DNA of 61,637 bases from Ktedonobacterales bacterium (lineage in GTDB: Bacteria > Chloroflexota > Ktedonobacteria > Ktedonobacterales > JADMIN01). Below are positions 35,454-44,128 of the stretch, in pieces. Where the stretch lies: NCBI GenBank assembly GCA_025935195.1, contig JAICVS010000006.1, positions 1 through 61,637 on the forward strand, read 5' to 3'. Made by a program: the position numbers and the translations under genes. Under the pieces are notes generated by a model. It did not search any database, was not told the origin of the DNA, and saw nothing but the letters and a program-made list of their open reading frames with translations. Position 1 is the stretch's first letter; each line of letters starts with the position of its first letter.

Positions 35454-35528
35454 ATTGTTGCTCCTTCTGTCAGGACTGGAGCGGGAGGGACCAGCACAGG
35501 GCGGCACGGGACGGCGTGGACAACACAA

Positions 35529-35559
35529 CGGCCGTGGACCCCGTACTGGCCCACGGCCG
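35529..35559 (-). terminator. Attenuator-like hairpin in the ABC-F leader
   Basis: On the minus strand CGGCCGTGG and CCACGGCCG form a perfect 9-bp stem with a 13-nt loop, followed directly by TTGTGTTGT. This terminator-like structure lies 76 nt before the ABC-F start codon and after a short leader reading frame, an arrangement used by inducible ABC-F resistance genes. Confidence 0.5.
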
Positions 35560-35578
35560 CTATCGCATGGATGGCGGG

Positions 35579-35599
35579 CTAGTCGCCCGCTCGTAACAT
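35579..35599 (-). CDS. Six-codon leader reading frame upstream of the ABC-F gene
   Basis: ATG-TTA-CGA-GCG-GGC-GAC-TAG would encode MLRAGD. It lies between the predicted promoter and the attenuator-like hairpin, on the transcript of the ABC-F gene. No clear ribosome binding site precedes it, so translation is uncertain; its position alone suggests a regulatory peptide. Confidence 0.3.
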   Translation of the reverse strand: MLRAGD

Positions 35600-35674
35600 C
35601 GCTAGCAAGCTGTTTTTGGGCACAGTGCGGCCAGGACCGGCCAGCGTGCCCGTCCGCATCAGCCCGTGAGTGAA

Positions 35675-35703
35675 TGTATAGCCTGTCGGATGCATTGTGT
35701 CGC
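35675..35703 (-). promoter_or_regulatory. Predicted promoter of the ABC-F gene
   Basis: On the minus strand GCGACA (35703-35698) and TATACA (35680-35675) are separated by 17 bp. Transcription from here would give a leader of about 215 nt before the ABC-F start, holding the six-codon frame and the hairpin. Confidence 0.45.
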
Positions 35704-35790
35704 GCTCCTCGTAATAGGTGAGGGAACGTCGCCAGTGTACCGTGCGCGCGCCGCCCGCGTCAACTCACGTCAATGGCCCGCTGGATGGAA

Positions 35791-37365
35791 TTAGACGGAC
35801 GGGACGGGAATGCAGCCGACGGAGAGGCGGATGAAGTCGTCGCTGTAGCCGAAGGCGCCACCGGGGACGCCGGCAATGCCCGTCTTGCTGAAGAGCGAGA
35901 AGACATCTTCGCCGGGGCGCAGCTGGCTCCAGTTGTAGACCGTGCCGCCGTCGTCCAGGTTGACCTGGGCGAAGACGTGATGGCGCTCGTCCAGCCGGCG
36001 CAACTGCTCGACCAGGCGCGCGCGGCGATGCCGGTAGAGGGCGCGAATGCGCTCCTCCAGCTCAGGATGCTCAGTGAAGAGCTGGAGGTAGGCCATGTAG
36101 CGCAGCTGCCACTCGGCGGGCAGGCTGGCGGTGCTGTTGGCCCAGGCGGTGGCGGCGGGCTGCGCGAGCGCCGGATCACCGAAGCCGACCCAGCCGCAAC
36201 GGTCGCCGGTGAGCGTGTGCGTCTTGGAGAAGCTGGAGACGAAGATGCTGCGCTCACGTGTGCTGGGCTGATCGAAGGCGGCCATGCGGGCGCGATCCTC
36301 GGCGGGATCGCCGGTGCCGACGTACGCGAGATCGGCGACGATCAACGATTCGGGCGCTCGCTCACGCAAGACGGCGAAGAGCGCCTCCAACTCGGTGGGC
36401 GTGTAAGCGAAGGCAGTGGGATTATTGCTGACGGTAAGGTAGAAGGCGCCGATGTCGGGGGCGTCGTCGAGCGCGGCGCCAAGCTGCGCCGGCGTGACCT
36501 TGAAGTGGTCCTCCGGGCGCGTGTAGATGCGATGCAGACGCAGACCGAGGGAGACGGCCTGCCATTCCGGCACATTGAAGCTGGGCGCGGGGAAGACGAC
36601 GGCGGTGCGCTCGATGCCGGCCTGGCGCCGGGCCATGGCGAAGCCGCGGAAGAACTTGTCGAGGCCGTCCAGCGCGCCGAGGCTGAGGTGGATCTGGGCC
36701 GGCGGCAGCGTGAAGCCCCAGTGGCGCGCGGCGTACTCGGAGAGCATCTCGCGCAGGATGGGGTTGCCGACGCCGGCGAGGTCGTACATGCGCATGTCCC
36801 AGCGGCGGGCCAGCAGTTGGCGCTCGAAGTCCAGCATGCGCGTGTGGATCTGGCGGTAGCGCGCGCCGGTGGCGGTGGAGTTGTCAATGCGCTCGCCGGG
36901 GAGGGCGAGGCCCATGTCGTCGGCGAGGGTGACGTACTCCGGGCCGTCGTCGCGCGCGCTGACTTTACGCAGGTCCACATCGCCGATGGTGCGGTTGACC
37001 ACTTCCTCGGCGACGATCGCTTGGGGCAAGGCGCGCTCGTGGCAGAGGTCTTCCAGCTCGCGCACCATACGCGCCATGACGCGGATGGGCGCGGCGCCGC
37101 CTTTGACGGCGGGCCGGGCGCGCTCGCATGCCTCGTCACGCAGGCGGGCGATCTCGGCGCGGACATCGGCGTCTATGGTGGGGTGAGGGAGCGTCTGTGA
37201 AGCGGCGCGGCCGTTGGCATGCCCGTGGCCGTTCGACCTGGGCGCGCGCGGGCGGGCGGCGGCGGAGCGGGGTCTAGGAGACGCTGGCGGGACGGAGCGG
37301 GAGGAAGCGGGGACATCGGGCACGATCTCGCCGGCGGGGGAAAATGACGGCTCGCTGGTCGGCAT
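35791..37365 (-). CDS. PLP-dependent class I/II aminotransferase
   Basis: 524 residues. The PLP lysine lies in SSFSKTHTLTGDRCGW, the Asn/Asp/Tyr cofactor contacts in YLTVSNNPTAFAYTP and VADLAYVG, and the substrate-end Arg region in FIRLSVGC near the C-terminus. This is fold type I, aspartate/alanine aminotransferase-like. A Pro/Arg/Ser-rich leader of about 60 residues precedes the fold, and about 100 further residues before the large domain are longer than in standard enzymes. AAGGAG stands 8 nt before the ATG at 37365. Substrate unknown; no biosynthetic neighbour gives a clue. Confidence 0.9.
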   Translation of the reverse strand: MPTSEPSFSPAGEIVPDVPASSRSVPPASPRPRSAAARPRAPRSNGHGHANGRAASQTLPHPTIDADVRAEIARLRDEACERARPAVKGGAAPIRVMARMVRELEDLCHERALPQAIVAEEVVNRTIGDVDLRKVSARDDGPEYVTLADDMGLALPGERIDNSTATGARYRQIHTRMLDFERQLLARRWDMRMYDLAGVGNPILREMLSEYAARHWGFTLPPAQIHLSLGALDGLDKFFRGFAMARRQAGIERTAVVFPAPSFNVPEWQAVSLGLRLHRIYTRPEDHFKVTPAQLGAALDDAPDIGAFYLTVSNNPTAFAYTPTELEALFAVLRERAPESLIVADLAYVGTGDPAEDRARMAAFDQPSTRERSIFVSSFSKTHTLTGDRCGWVGFGDPALAQPAATAWANSTASLPAEWQLRYMAYLQLFTEHPELEERIRALYRHRRARLVEQLRRLDERHHVFAQVNLDDGGTVYNWSQLRPGEDVFSLFSKTGIAGVPGGAFGYSDDFIRLSVGCIPVPSV

Positions 37366-37522
37366 GGAACACTCCTTCGTCTCGTTCCCGTTGCGCCTGT
37401 CATGCCGGTTGTATCTGTTATATCCAGGCACGCGGGAGGTACGGCGACGCTGCCGCACCGGCATGGGCAGGATAACACAGCCGGCGCGCGCCGCGCAAAC
37501 GGCGAGCGGGCGCGGATGGATT

Positions 37523-37560
37523 GAACCGCGGAGGTCGCAGAGAGCGCGGAGGTGGCGCAG
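37523..37560 (+). repeat. Dispersed GAACCGCGGAGG/CGCAGAG repeat tract
   Basis: GAACCGCGGAGG, GTCGCAGAGA, GCGCGGAGG and GGCGCAGG occur in series in the space between the aminotransferase start and the prolyl oligopeptidase stop. The tract at 27732-27795 is of the same family in the opposite orientation. Confidence 0.5.
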
Positions 37561-37606
37561 GGCCGGAGTACACCTCATGCGCCACCTTCCTCCTCTCGCC
37601 GAGCCG

Positions 37607-39571
37607 CTACGCGGGCAGGTTGTCGATCTGGACCGGTTCGACGGGGCCGGCCAGCGGGAAGCCGAAGACACGGGAGTAGAAGTACAGCTCGCCATCGAGC
37701 GAACGCTTGATGTTCTCGGCCTTGCGGAAGCCGTGGCCCTCGCCCGCGAATTCGAGGTAGGCGACGGGGATGCCGCGTTCGCGCAGAATAGCGACCATCT
37801 TCTGTGCCTGGCCGGGCAGCACGATCTTGTCGTCGAGGCCCTGGGTGAAGTAGACGGGGCAGGTGACCTGATCGGCGAAGTGAATGGGCGAGCGCTGGTG
37901 GTAGGTCTCTTGCGCCTCAGGGTAGGGACCGACGAGGTGGACGCTGTAGCGCGACTCGAACTTGTGCGTGAGTAGGAAATCGCCTTCGAGGTCGCTGAGG
38001 CCGAAGTGGCTGGCGCCGGCCTTGAACACGTCGCGCGCGGTGAGGGCGCGCAGCGTGGTGTAGCCACCGGCGCTGCCGCCGGTGATGACAAGGCGGGCCG
38101 GATCCACCAGGCCGCGCGCGGCCAGATACTTCGCGGCATTCACGCAATCGTCCACGTCCACCTCGCCCCACTGGCCGTTGAGGCGCTCGCGGTAGGGGCG
38201 GCCGAAGCCGGTGCTGCCGCCGTAGTTGACATCCACGACAGCGAAGCCGCGTGTGGTCCAATATTGGGTGTTGAGACTGAGGACGGCGCCGGTGGCGCTG
38301 GTGGGGCCGCCGTGACTGTGGACGACGAGCGGCGGCTTCTCCTCTTCGGGGGCTGTGAAATTGGGATTCTTCGGCGCGTAGAAGAAGGCATGGGCGGTGA
38401 GGCTGCCTTCGGTGGGGAACTCAATCGGCTCTGGCACGGAGATGTAGGCCGGGTCGAGGCTGAGATCGGCTGAGCGGCGCAGGACGGTACGGCTGCCGGT
38501 GGTGAGGTCGAGCCGCACGACGGCGTTGAACGCGGTGGGCGAGGCAGCGAGGAGGTAGGCGGCGCCGTTGGCGACGCGGACGTTGCCGATGAGGGTGTAA
38601 GGCGTCTCGATGAGCGTGAAGGCGCCAGCGGCGGTGTCGAGCCGGGCGAGCTGCCAGGCGCCACCCTGGCTGTAGGCGCAGATGATGGTGTGGTCGTCGG
38701 CGAAGGCGTAGGTGGAGAGACCGAAGGCCCACTGCGGCACGCCGAACTCGGCCTCCAGCGGATGCAGCGCCTCGGCCTGGCCGTCCGCGCCCAGGCGATA
38801 GAGGTTCCACCAGCCGGTGCGGTCGGAGACGAAGGTGAGCGCGCCGGCGGGGGACCATTCGGGCTGGAAGATCGATTCTTCCGGTCCGCCGGCGACCTGG
38901 CGGGCGTTGGTGAGCGCGCCGCCGGCGGCGAGATCGGCGAGCCAGAGCTCGCTGCCGTCCCACGGCATGTTGGGGTGGCGCCACGAGAGCCAGGCCAGCC
39001 GCGCGCCGTCTGGGCTGAGGCGCGGCGAGGAGTAGAAGTCGTAGCCGGAGGCGAGCACCGTGCCTCCGCTCTCGTCGCCCCCAGCGTTCAGGGCGACGAG
39101 CGTATTGACCGCCTCGCCCTCGCCGCGGTGATCCTCGCGCACGCAGATCAGGCGGTTGCGCGCGGCGTCGAAGGTCAGATCGGCATAGCGTAGGTCGGAG
39201 CTGGCGGTGATGGCGCGCGGCGCGGCGCCGGGGTCCAGCCGGTAGAGGAGGTTGTCGCTGAAGTTGGAGAAGTAGACGACGCCGGAGGCGACGGTGTAGG
39301 CGCCGCCGCCGTACTCGTGGACACGGGTGCGGGCGTTGAAGGGCGGCGGGGTGAGATCGCTGGTCGCGCCATCGGGCGTGCGGCGGACGATGACGACGCG
39401 GCCGGCCTCGGCGGCGCGGCCCTCGGTCCAGTAGACATTGCCGCCGTCCAGGCAGATGGCGCCGAGTGCGACGCTACCACTGACGATCAGATCGGAGGTG
39501 ATGGGCGAGGCCCAGGAGCCATAGGGCGCAACGGTTGGGGTAGTAGTAGTAGGGGAAGCGGGTTGAGTCAT
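37607..39571 (-). CDS. S9 family prolyl oligopeptidase (acylaminoacyl-peptidase-like)
   Basis: 654 residues, no signal peptide. The first 400 residues form a beta-propeller with repeated strands such as LSPDGARLAWLSW and PEWSPAGALTFVSDRTG; the rest is an alpha/beta hydrolase with Ser in VITGGSAGGYTTL, Asp in QGLDDKIVLP and His in GEGHGFRK. Such cytosolic serine peptidases cut short peptides, often after Pro or at acylated N-termini. The ATG at 39571 has AAAGGA 11 nt upstream. A leader of nearly 390 nt is predicted, containing repeat copy B. Confidence 0.92.
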   Translation of the reverse strand: MTQPASPTTTTPTVAPYGSWASPITSDLIVSGSVALGAICLDGGNVYWTEGRAAEAGRVVIVRRTPDGATSDLTPPPFNARTRVHEYGGGAYTVASGVVYFSNFSDNLLYRLDPGAAPRAITASSDLRYADLTFDAARNRLICVREDHRGEGEAVNTLVALNAGGDESGGTVLASGYDFYSSPRLSPDGARLAWLSWRHPNMPWDGSELWLADLAAGGALTNARQVAGGPEESIFQPEWSPAGALTFVSDRTGWWNLYRLGADGQAEALHPLEAEFGVPQWAFGLSTYAFADDHTIICAYSQGGAWQLARLDTAAGAFTLIETPYTLIGNVRVANGAAYLLAASPTAFNAVVRLDLTTGSRTVLRRSADLSLDPAYISVPEPIEFPTEGSLTAHAFFYAPKNPNFTAPEEEKPPLVVHSHGGPTSATGAVLSLNTQYWTTRGFAVVDVNYGGSTGFGRPYRERLNGQWGEVDVDDCVNAAKYLAARGLVDPARLVITGGSAGGYTTLRALTARDVFKAGASHFGLSDLEGDFLLTHKFESRYSVHLVGPYPEAQETYHQRSPIHFADQVTCPVYFTQGLDDKIVLPGQAQKMVAILRERGIPVAYLEFAGEGHGFRKAENIKRSLDGELYFYSRVFGFPLAGPVEPVQIDNLPA

Positions 39572-39699
39572 GGCAGGGATGTCCTTTCTTGGGGGGATCG
39601 CGGCCGTGAACGGCCGGCGAACGGGGACGGCGGGCATGTACACTCTTGCATGCTCAGGATGACGCTGGCATGACGGCACGCTTTGCCGGGGTCTGGCCA

Positions 39700-39890
39700 A
39701 GGGCGGCAATCGCATTGCCATTATTGCCGCATTTTGCGTTGTGATCGCCAGTGCGATCCCGCTGAATGGCGAATTCACGCCGATTCGCACCGATCGACAA
39801 CTTGACGTTTCGCGTTATGGGTGGCAAAAACGGCAAGAAACGGCAAGGGATGGCAACGCGAGATTGCCATCCCTGACCGAAACGCGGCAA
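39700..39890 (-). repeat. Dispersed TTGCC-iteron element, copy B
   Basis: GGCAA (TTGCC on the minus strand) is at 39823, 39832, 39842, 39852 and 39886, spaced 9-10 bp in the central run, with more in both orientations at 39706-39728 and 39864. The core 39768-39837 on the minus strand matches copy A (27453-27522) at 55 of 70 positions. It lies downstream of a minus-strand promoter in the leader of the prolyl oligopeptidase gene, so like copy A it would be transcribed in its own orientation. The 435-base space 39572-40006 holds no gene. Confidence 0.6.
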
Positions 39891-39964
39891 CCCAGTTCGC
39901 ATCCACGCTAGGGAGAGGGATATGCAATTGGAAAGGTGCAGCCACAATTGAACTTGTGTTTTAT

Positions 39965-39993
39965 ACTATACACTTTAGCGAGGTGAAGATCAA
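39965..39993 (-). promoter_or_regulatory. Predicted promoter upstream of repeat copy B and the oligopeptidase gene
   Basis: On the minus strand TTGATC (39993-39988) and TATAGT (39970-39965) are separated by exactly 17 bp in an AT-rich patch. It would transcribe leftward through copy B into the prolyl oligopeptidase gene. Confidence 0.6.
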
Positions 39994-40006
39994 GGCAATT
40001 GGCCGC

Positions 40007-40180
40007 TCAGTTGTTGCGGACGAGCGCCATGAAGATGCCGAGCGCGAAGACGATCAGGCCGATGACGCCGAAGGCGATGGCGACGTGGTCGGCGGTGATG
40101 ATGCCATCAACATGCTGGAGGATGGCGAGGACGGCGAGCGCGAGGCCGACGAGGATGGTGAGCAGGATGGCGATCTTCAT
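40007..40180 (-). CDS. Very small membrane protein (hypothetical)
   Basis: 57 residues with two hydrophobic segments (KIAILLTILVGLALAVLAIL and DHVAIAFGVIGLIVFALGIF) separated by a short polar turn, so a two-helix hairpin. It starts at an ATG at 40180 with only a weak GAGAG upstream. No family is recognised. It is divergent from the small frame and the DUF4291 gene to the right. Confidence 0.55.
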   Translation of the reverse strand: MKIAILLTILVGLALAVLAILQHVDGIITADHVAIAFGVIGLIVFALGIFMALVRNN

Positions 40181-40434
40181 ACGTGGGGTCTCTCGTGATG
40201 AGTTGATCGGCGGGCGCGCGATCACCGGACGCCGGGCGGAGCGCATCGGCTGGCAGTTGCTCTCACGGTAGCAGATGCCGTCAAGTCGTCTCGCGCGCAT
40301 CCGCTCCGCCTCACCCATCTGTCATCTGTTATACACTGACGCCAGGCGGCGAACGCTACGCCGCCAGCGGCCTACCGCGTCCGGCCGCCCTGGCGGCCTG
40401 TCACGATTGGTGTGTTGGAAAGGAGCCTCGTCAC
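40181..40434. other. Intergenic tract with one hairpin
   Basis: No gene is seen. GGCGGCG (40345-40351) and CGCCGCC (40359-40365) form a 7-bp hairpin with a 7-nt loop, just after a TATACA hexamer (40330-40335) that could be a -10 for the genes to the right. Confidence 0.4.
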
Positions 40435-40515
40435 GTGGAAGTTCCCGGTGGCGTGCTGTTCTTCCGTGCCGTGGGAGTCGAGCCAACCATGATGCTCTTC
40501 GAGGCGAAGGGATAG
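40435..40515 (+). CDS. Possible 26-residue small protein or leader peptide
   Basis: A GTG at 40435 is preceded by AAAGGAG with 9-nt spacing and opens a 26-codon frame (starts VEVPGGVLFFRAV, ends with TAG at 40513-40515), 39 nt before the DUF4291 start codon. Moderately hydrophobic in the middle. It may be a real small protein or a leader peptide; only the good binding site and the tight spacing support it. Confidence 0.35.
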   Translation: MEVPGGVLFFRAVGVEPTMMLFEAKG

Positions 40516-40554
40516 ATAGGCGGCGCTACGCCGCGGGTGAGGAGGGGTACGGCA

Positions 40555-41163
40555 ATGGAGGAGCGCGCGATCCGTGCGCTGTACGACGACGCGACGATCA
40601 CGGTATATCAGGCGTACGGCGAGGAGATCGCGCGCCCGGCGGTGGGGCATGGACGCTTCGTGCCGCCGTTCTCGCTCAACCGCATGACGTGGATCAAGCC
40701 GTCGTTCCTGTGGATGATGGAGCGGAGCAACTGGGGCCAGAAGCCGGGGCAGGAATGCGTGCTGGCGATCCGCATCAAGCGAGCGGGCTTGGAGGAGGCG
40801 CTCGCGCGCGCCGTCCTGACCAGCTTCTATCCGGGTGTCTATCGCGACTATGATGACTGGCGGCGACAACTGGAGGCGGCAGCGGTGCGTGTGCAGTGGG
40901 ATCCGGAGCGAACAATCTCGGGTAAGAGCCTGGCGCACAAGAGCATTCAGGTGGGATTGAGCCGGCATATCATCGGCGCGTATGTGGATGAGTGGACAGT
41001 GGAGATTCGTGACGTGACGCCGCTCGTGCGCAAGCTGTATGCGCTGATCCAGTCTGGGCATGCGGATCGAGCGAAGGAGCTGTTGCCGCGGGAGCGCGTG
41101 TATCCGCTGCAGGCGCCCATCGCGCGACGGCTGGGGATGATGGTGAGCTTGACAGGAACATAG
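40555..41163 (+). CDS. DUF4291 domain protein
   Basis: 202 residues with GAGGAGG 9 nt before the ATG at 40555. The sequence ALYDDATITVYQAYGEEIA, then FVPPFSLNRMTWIKPSFLWM and RSNWGQKPGQECVLAI, is the DUF4291 signature, covering nearly the full length. Function is not established for this widely scattered family, which occurs in bacteria and some eukaryotes. It is followed at 73 nt by an AbrB/PIN gene pair on the same strand. Confidence 0.92.
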   Translation: MEERAIRALYDDATITVYQAYGEEIARPAVGHGRFVPPFSLNRMTWIKPSFLWMMERSNWGQKPGQECVLAIRIKRAGLEEALARAVLTSFYPGVYRDYDDWRRQLEAAAVRVQWDPERTISGKSLAHKSIQVGLSRHIIGAYVDEWTVEIRDVTPLVRKLYALIQSGHADRAKELLPRERVYPLQAPIARRLGMMVSLTGT

Positions 41164-41236
41164 CCAGCCGGATAGGATGTGGACGCGGTGGGATAATCCC
41201 ACAGACTCTCCATACCGAGTAAGGAAGGAGATGACG

Positions 41237-41617
41237 ATGCCTATCTCCCAGGATACGGCGGAGACGGATGGGCAGCTTATGGGCGGCTTCGGCATCATTG
41301 ACGAAAAGGGGCGTCTCTCGCTCTCCAAGCCTGTGCGCAACGCATTGGGCGTGCAAGCGGGCTCGTCGGTGGCTTTCATCGTGCTGGATCATGCGCTGCT
41401 GCTGATTCCGCAGGATGCGCATCTCGCGGCGTTGATGGAGCGCGGGGCAGCGGCGTTGAGCGCCGCCGGGCTTACTGTGCAAGACGTGCTCGATGAGCTG
41501 CCAGCGGCACGAGCGGAGGTCATGCGCGAGGCATACAGCGCGGAGTTCCTTGAGGAGTTGGACCAACTGCACGCCGCGGCGCAGCGGTCCAAGGGAACAG
41601 ATGGGCGAGACGCATGA
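41237..41617 (+). CDS. AbrB-type DNA-binding protein, candidate antitoxin
   Basis: 126 residues. The swapped-hairpin AbrB fold is visible as FGIIDEKGRLSLSKPVRNALGV followed by GSSVAFIVLDHALLLIPQ. The ATG at 41237 has GGAAGGAG 6 nt upstream; an ATG two codons earlier is possible. The rest is helical and acidic and could wrap the toxin. The gene overlaps the PIN-domain gene by 4 nt (ATGA), the typical layout of a VapBC-like module, in which the AbrB protein represses the operon. Confidence 0.8.
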   Translation: MPISQDTAETDGQLMGGFGIIDEKGRLSLSKPVRNALGVQAGSSVAFIVLDHALLLIPQDAHLAALMERGAAALSAAGLTVQDVLDELPAARAEVMREAYSAEFLEELDQLHAAAQRSKGTDGRDA

Positions 41618-42105
41618 CTGCGCCAGCATCGCCTGTCCGCCTGTTCCTGGATGCGGGTGTCATCATCGAGGGATGCCTCGGCAGGTGGGGCGCGGCGACG
41701 GGCGTGTTGATCCTGGCGACGATGCGGGCCAACTTCACTGTGGTGCTGGCCGAGGCAATCGAACGCGAAGTGCGGCGTGCCGTAACACGACGGACCGCCG
41801 CTCTCGAGGCGACCATGGCTCAGGAGGTTGCGCAAAGCCTCGCGGGGTGGATGGAACGTGTGCGGATCGAGCGCTGGCCGCTGCCATCGGAGGATGAGAT
41901 ACAGGCGCATCTCGCGTTCATATTGCCGGTGATTCGTCATGTCAACGACGTACCGGCCGTTGTCACGGCGCTGCGCGCACAACCCGACTGGGTGCTCTCG
42001 ACCAACACGGCGCACTGGAATAGCGGTCTCACCGCGCGAACCGGATCGCGTGTCGCGACGCCGCTCGCCTTCCTAAGCCAGCTCCACCTGCCGGACGCTC
42101 AGTAG
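41614..42105 (+). CDS. PIN-domain protein, candidate VapC-like toxin
   Basis: 163 residues. The first acidic site is in VRLFLDAGVIIEG (Asp at about 13), a second acidic cluster falls in LAEAIEREV, and HVNDVPAVVTALRAQPDWVLSTN provides the NDxxxV and STN signatures of PIN nucleases. It would cleave RNA with Mg or Mn. It is longer than typical VapC (about 130 residues), so it could also be a non-toxin PIN protein. Overlap with the AbrB gene supports co-translation. Confidence 0.78.
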   Translation: MTAPASPVRLFLDAGVIIEGCLGRWGAATGVLILATMRANFTVVLAEAIEREVRRAVTRRTAALEATMAQEVAQSLAGWMERVRIERWPLPSEDEIQAHLAFILPVIRHVNDVPAVVTALRAQPDWVLSTNTAHWNSGLTARTGSRVATPLAFLSQLHLPDAQ

Positions 42106-42145
42106 GCTGCCGCGACTCGCGTACAGGCGTGACGTATACTCGCTG

Positions 42146-44128
42146 ATGATCGGTCGAAGCGGGACGGCCGGCGAGAGAAAAGGTGGGCAGCGCGTGCGCG
42201 ATGCGACGATCGAGCGGGAGGAGGCGCGCGGCGGGGCAGTGGCCGCGCCGGAGGCAGTGTATCTGGAGCGGCGCGCGCGCTTCGGTGTGGAGCGGGACCA
42301 TGCCCAGCGCGCGCGCTACGCCGCGGCCAACGCCACGGTGGCGTTGTTTCTGGCGGCGCTGGCGCTGATTATCGCCGGGCTTGCCGTGCATGCGCTCCTG
42401 CTCACCGCGGCGGGCATCCTCGCGGGCGCTGGCTTCGTAGTGGCATTCAGACGGCAGGGGCAGGCCGACGAGCGCCACCGGCGCGCGGAGACGCTCTGGC
42501 GGCTGAGCGAGGAGGGGCTGGCGCGGCCGCGGCGCGACTGGAAGGCGCTGCCCCTGCGCCGGCCGGAGACACCACCGCCGATGGACGGCGCGGCGCTGGA
42601 CCTCGACCTGCTCGGCCATGCCTCGCTGCAACACCTGCTCAATACCGCGACCACTCCACCGGCGCAGTCGCGGCTGCAAGGGTGGCTACTGACTCCCGCC
42701 ACCCCGGCGACGATACGCGCGCGGCAGGCGGCGGTGGCCGAGCTGGCGCCGGATGTGGAGCTGCGCGAGGAGCTGACGCTCTTCGGCCTGCTTTCCGGCA
42801 TGACACAGGGCGGATACGACCGTTTTCTGGAGTGGGCGGAGGGCGGACCATGGCTCTCACGGCGGCCGGCGCTGCTGTGGGCGAGCCGCATCCTGCCGGC
42901 GCTGGCGCTGTTGGCGGTGGCGGCCTCGCTGCTGCGGCTGACGGACTTGCCGCTCTGGCTGATCTTCGTGGCGGCGAATATCGTGCTGGCGTGGACGGCG
43001 GGCAAGGAGGTGGAGCGGCGCATTGACGCGGTGGCGGAGCGGCAGGCAGTCTTTCAGCCCTACGCGGCGATCTTCGCGCGTGTCGAGGGTGAGGCGTTCC
43101 AGGCGCCGGCGCTGCGGGCCATCCAGTCGCATCTGACGGCCGACGGGATGCGCGCGTCTGTGCGCATGCGCCATCTGGGGCGCATCATGGCGTTCGCCGA
43201 TCTGCGCCATTCGTCGCTGATCTTCCCGCCGGTGCAGGCGCTGACGCTGTGGAGCTTTCATGTGCTGTGGGCGCTGGAGGGCTGGCAGCGGACGGCGGGC
43301 GCGCGGGCGCGGCGCTGGTTGGAGGCGCTCGGCGAGCTGGAGGCGCTGGCCGCGCTCGGCACATTGGCGTTCGACAATCCCGATTGGGCGTTTCCCGAGA
43401 TTGTGGAGGGGGAGGCGGCGCCAGCGCTGGAGGCGCGCGATCTCGGCCATCCGCTGCTGGCGCCGGGGGGGCGCGTGGGCAACGATGTGACGGTGGGGCC
43501 GCGGGGAACGCTGCTGCTGGTGACGGGCTCGAATATGTCGGGCAAGAGCACGCTGCTGCGCGCGATCGGCGTCAACGTGACACTGGCGCAGGCGGGCGGT
43601 CCAGTCTGCGCGACGGCGCTGCGTCTGCCGCCGCTCGTGCTGGCGACGAGCATGCGCGTCGCGGATTCGTTGGAGGAGGGGGTGTCGTACTTCCTGGCGG
43701 AGCTGCGGCGGCTGAAGGCGGTGGTGGAGACGGCGGAGCGAGCCGAGGCAGCGCGGCAGGATCGATCAGATGGGCGCGAGGGAACGCCTGAACGCACCGC
43801 GCTTTTCCTGCTCGACGAGATTCTGCATGGGACGAACACGGCCGAGCGGCAGACCGCGGTGCGGCACATCCTGCTGCGGCTGCTGGCGCTGGGAGCCATC
43901 GGTGCCGTCTCGACGCACGACCTGGGGCTGGTGCGCGTGCCGGAGATCGCGGCGGTGAGCCGGCCAGTCTACTTCACCGAGACATTCACGCGCGGGCCGG
44001 AGGGGCCGGCGATGACCTTCGACTACACATTGCGGCCGGGCATTGCCCCATCCACCAACGCGCTCAAGCTGATGGAGATCGTCGGCCTGCCGGTGGAAAA
44101 CGGGGAACCAGGCGGCACCTCAACGTGA
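42146..44128 (+). CDS. Membrane-anchored MutS-like ATPase
   Basis: 660 residues. The C-terminal third is a MutS-type ABC ATPase: Walker A GSNMSGKST, LEEGVSYFLAELRRLK, Walker B LFLLDEILHGTNTAER and the STHDLGLV switch. The mismatch-recognition domains of MutS are missing. Instead there are two hydrophobic pairs, one near residues 60-95 and one near 245-285 (LPALALLAVAASLL, LWLIFVAANIVLAW), so the protein should sit in the membrane with the ATPase in the cytoplasm. Such proteins are found in several phyla and their role is unknown; mismatch repair is unlikely. The start at 42146 is tentative; TATACT lies about 15 nt upstream. Confidence 0.85.
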   Translation: MIGRSGTAGERKGGQRVRDATIEREEARGGAVAAPEAVYLERRARFGVERDHAQRARYAAANATVALFLAALALIIAGLAVHALLLTAAGILAGAGFVVAFRRQGQADERHRRAETLWRLSEEGLARPRRDWKALPLRRPETPPPMDGAALDLDLLGHASLQHLLNTATTPPAQSRLQGWLLTPATPATIRARQAAVAELAPDVELREELTLFGLLSGMTQGGYDRFLEWAEGGPWLSRRPALLWASRILPALALLAVAASLLRLTDLPLWLIFVAANIVLAWTAGKEVERRIDAVAERQAVFQPYAAIFARVEGEAFQAPALRAIQSHLTADGMRASVRMRHLGRIMAFADLRHSSLIFPPVQALTLWSFHVLWALEGWQRTAGARARRWLEALGELEALAALGTLAFDNPDWAFPEIVEGEAAPALEARDLGHPLLAPGGRVGNDVTVGPRGTLLLVTGSNMSGKSTLLRAIGVNVTLAQAGGPVCATALRLPPLVLATSMRVADSLEEGVSYFLAELRRLKAVVETAERAEAARQDRSDGREGTPERTALFLLDEILHGTNTAERQTAVRHILLRLLALGAIGAVSTHDLGLVRVPEIAAVSRPVYFTETFTRGPEGPAMTFDYTLRPGIAPSTNALKLMEIVGLPVENGEPGGTST

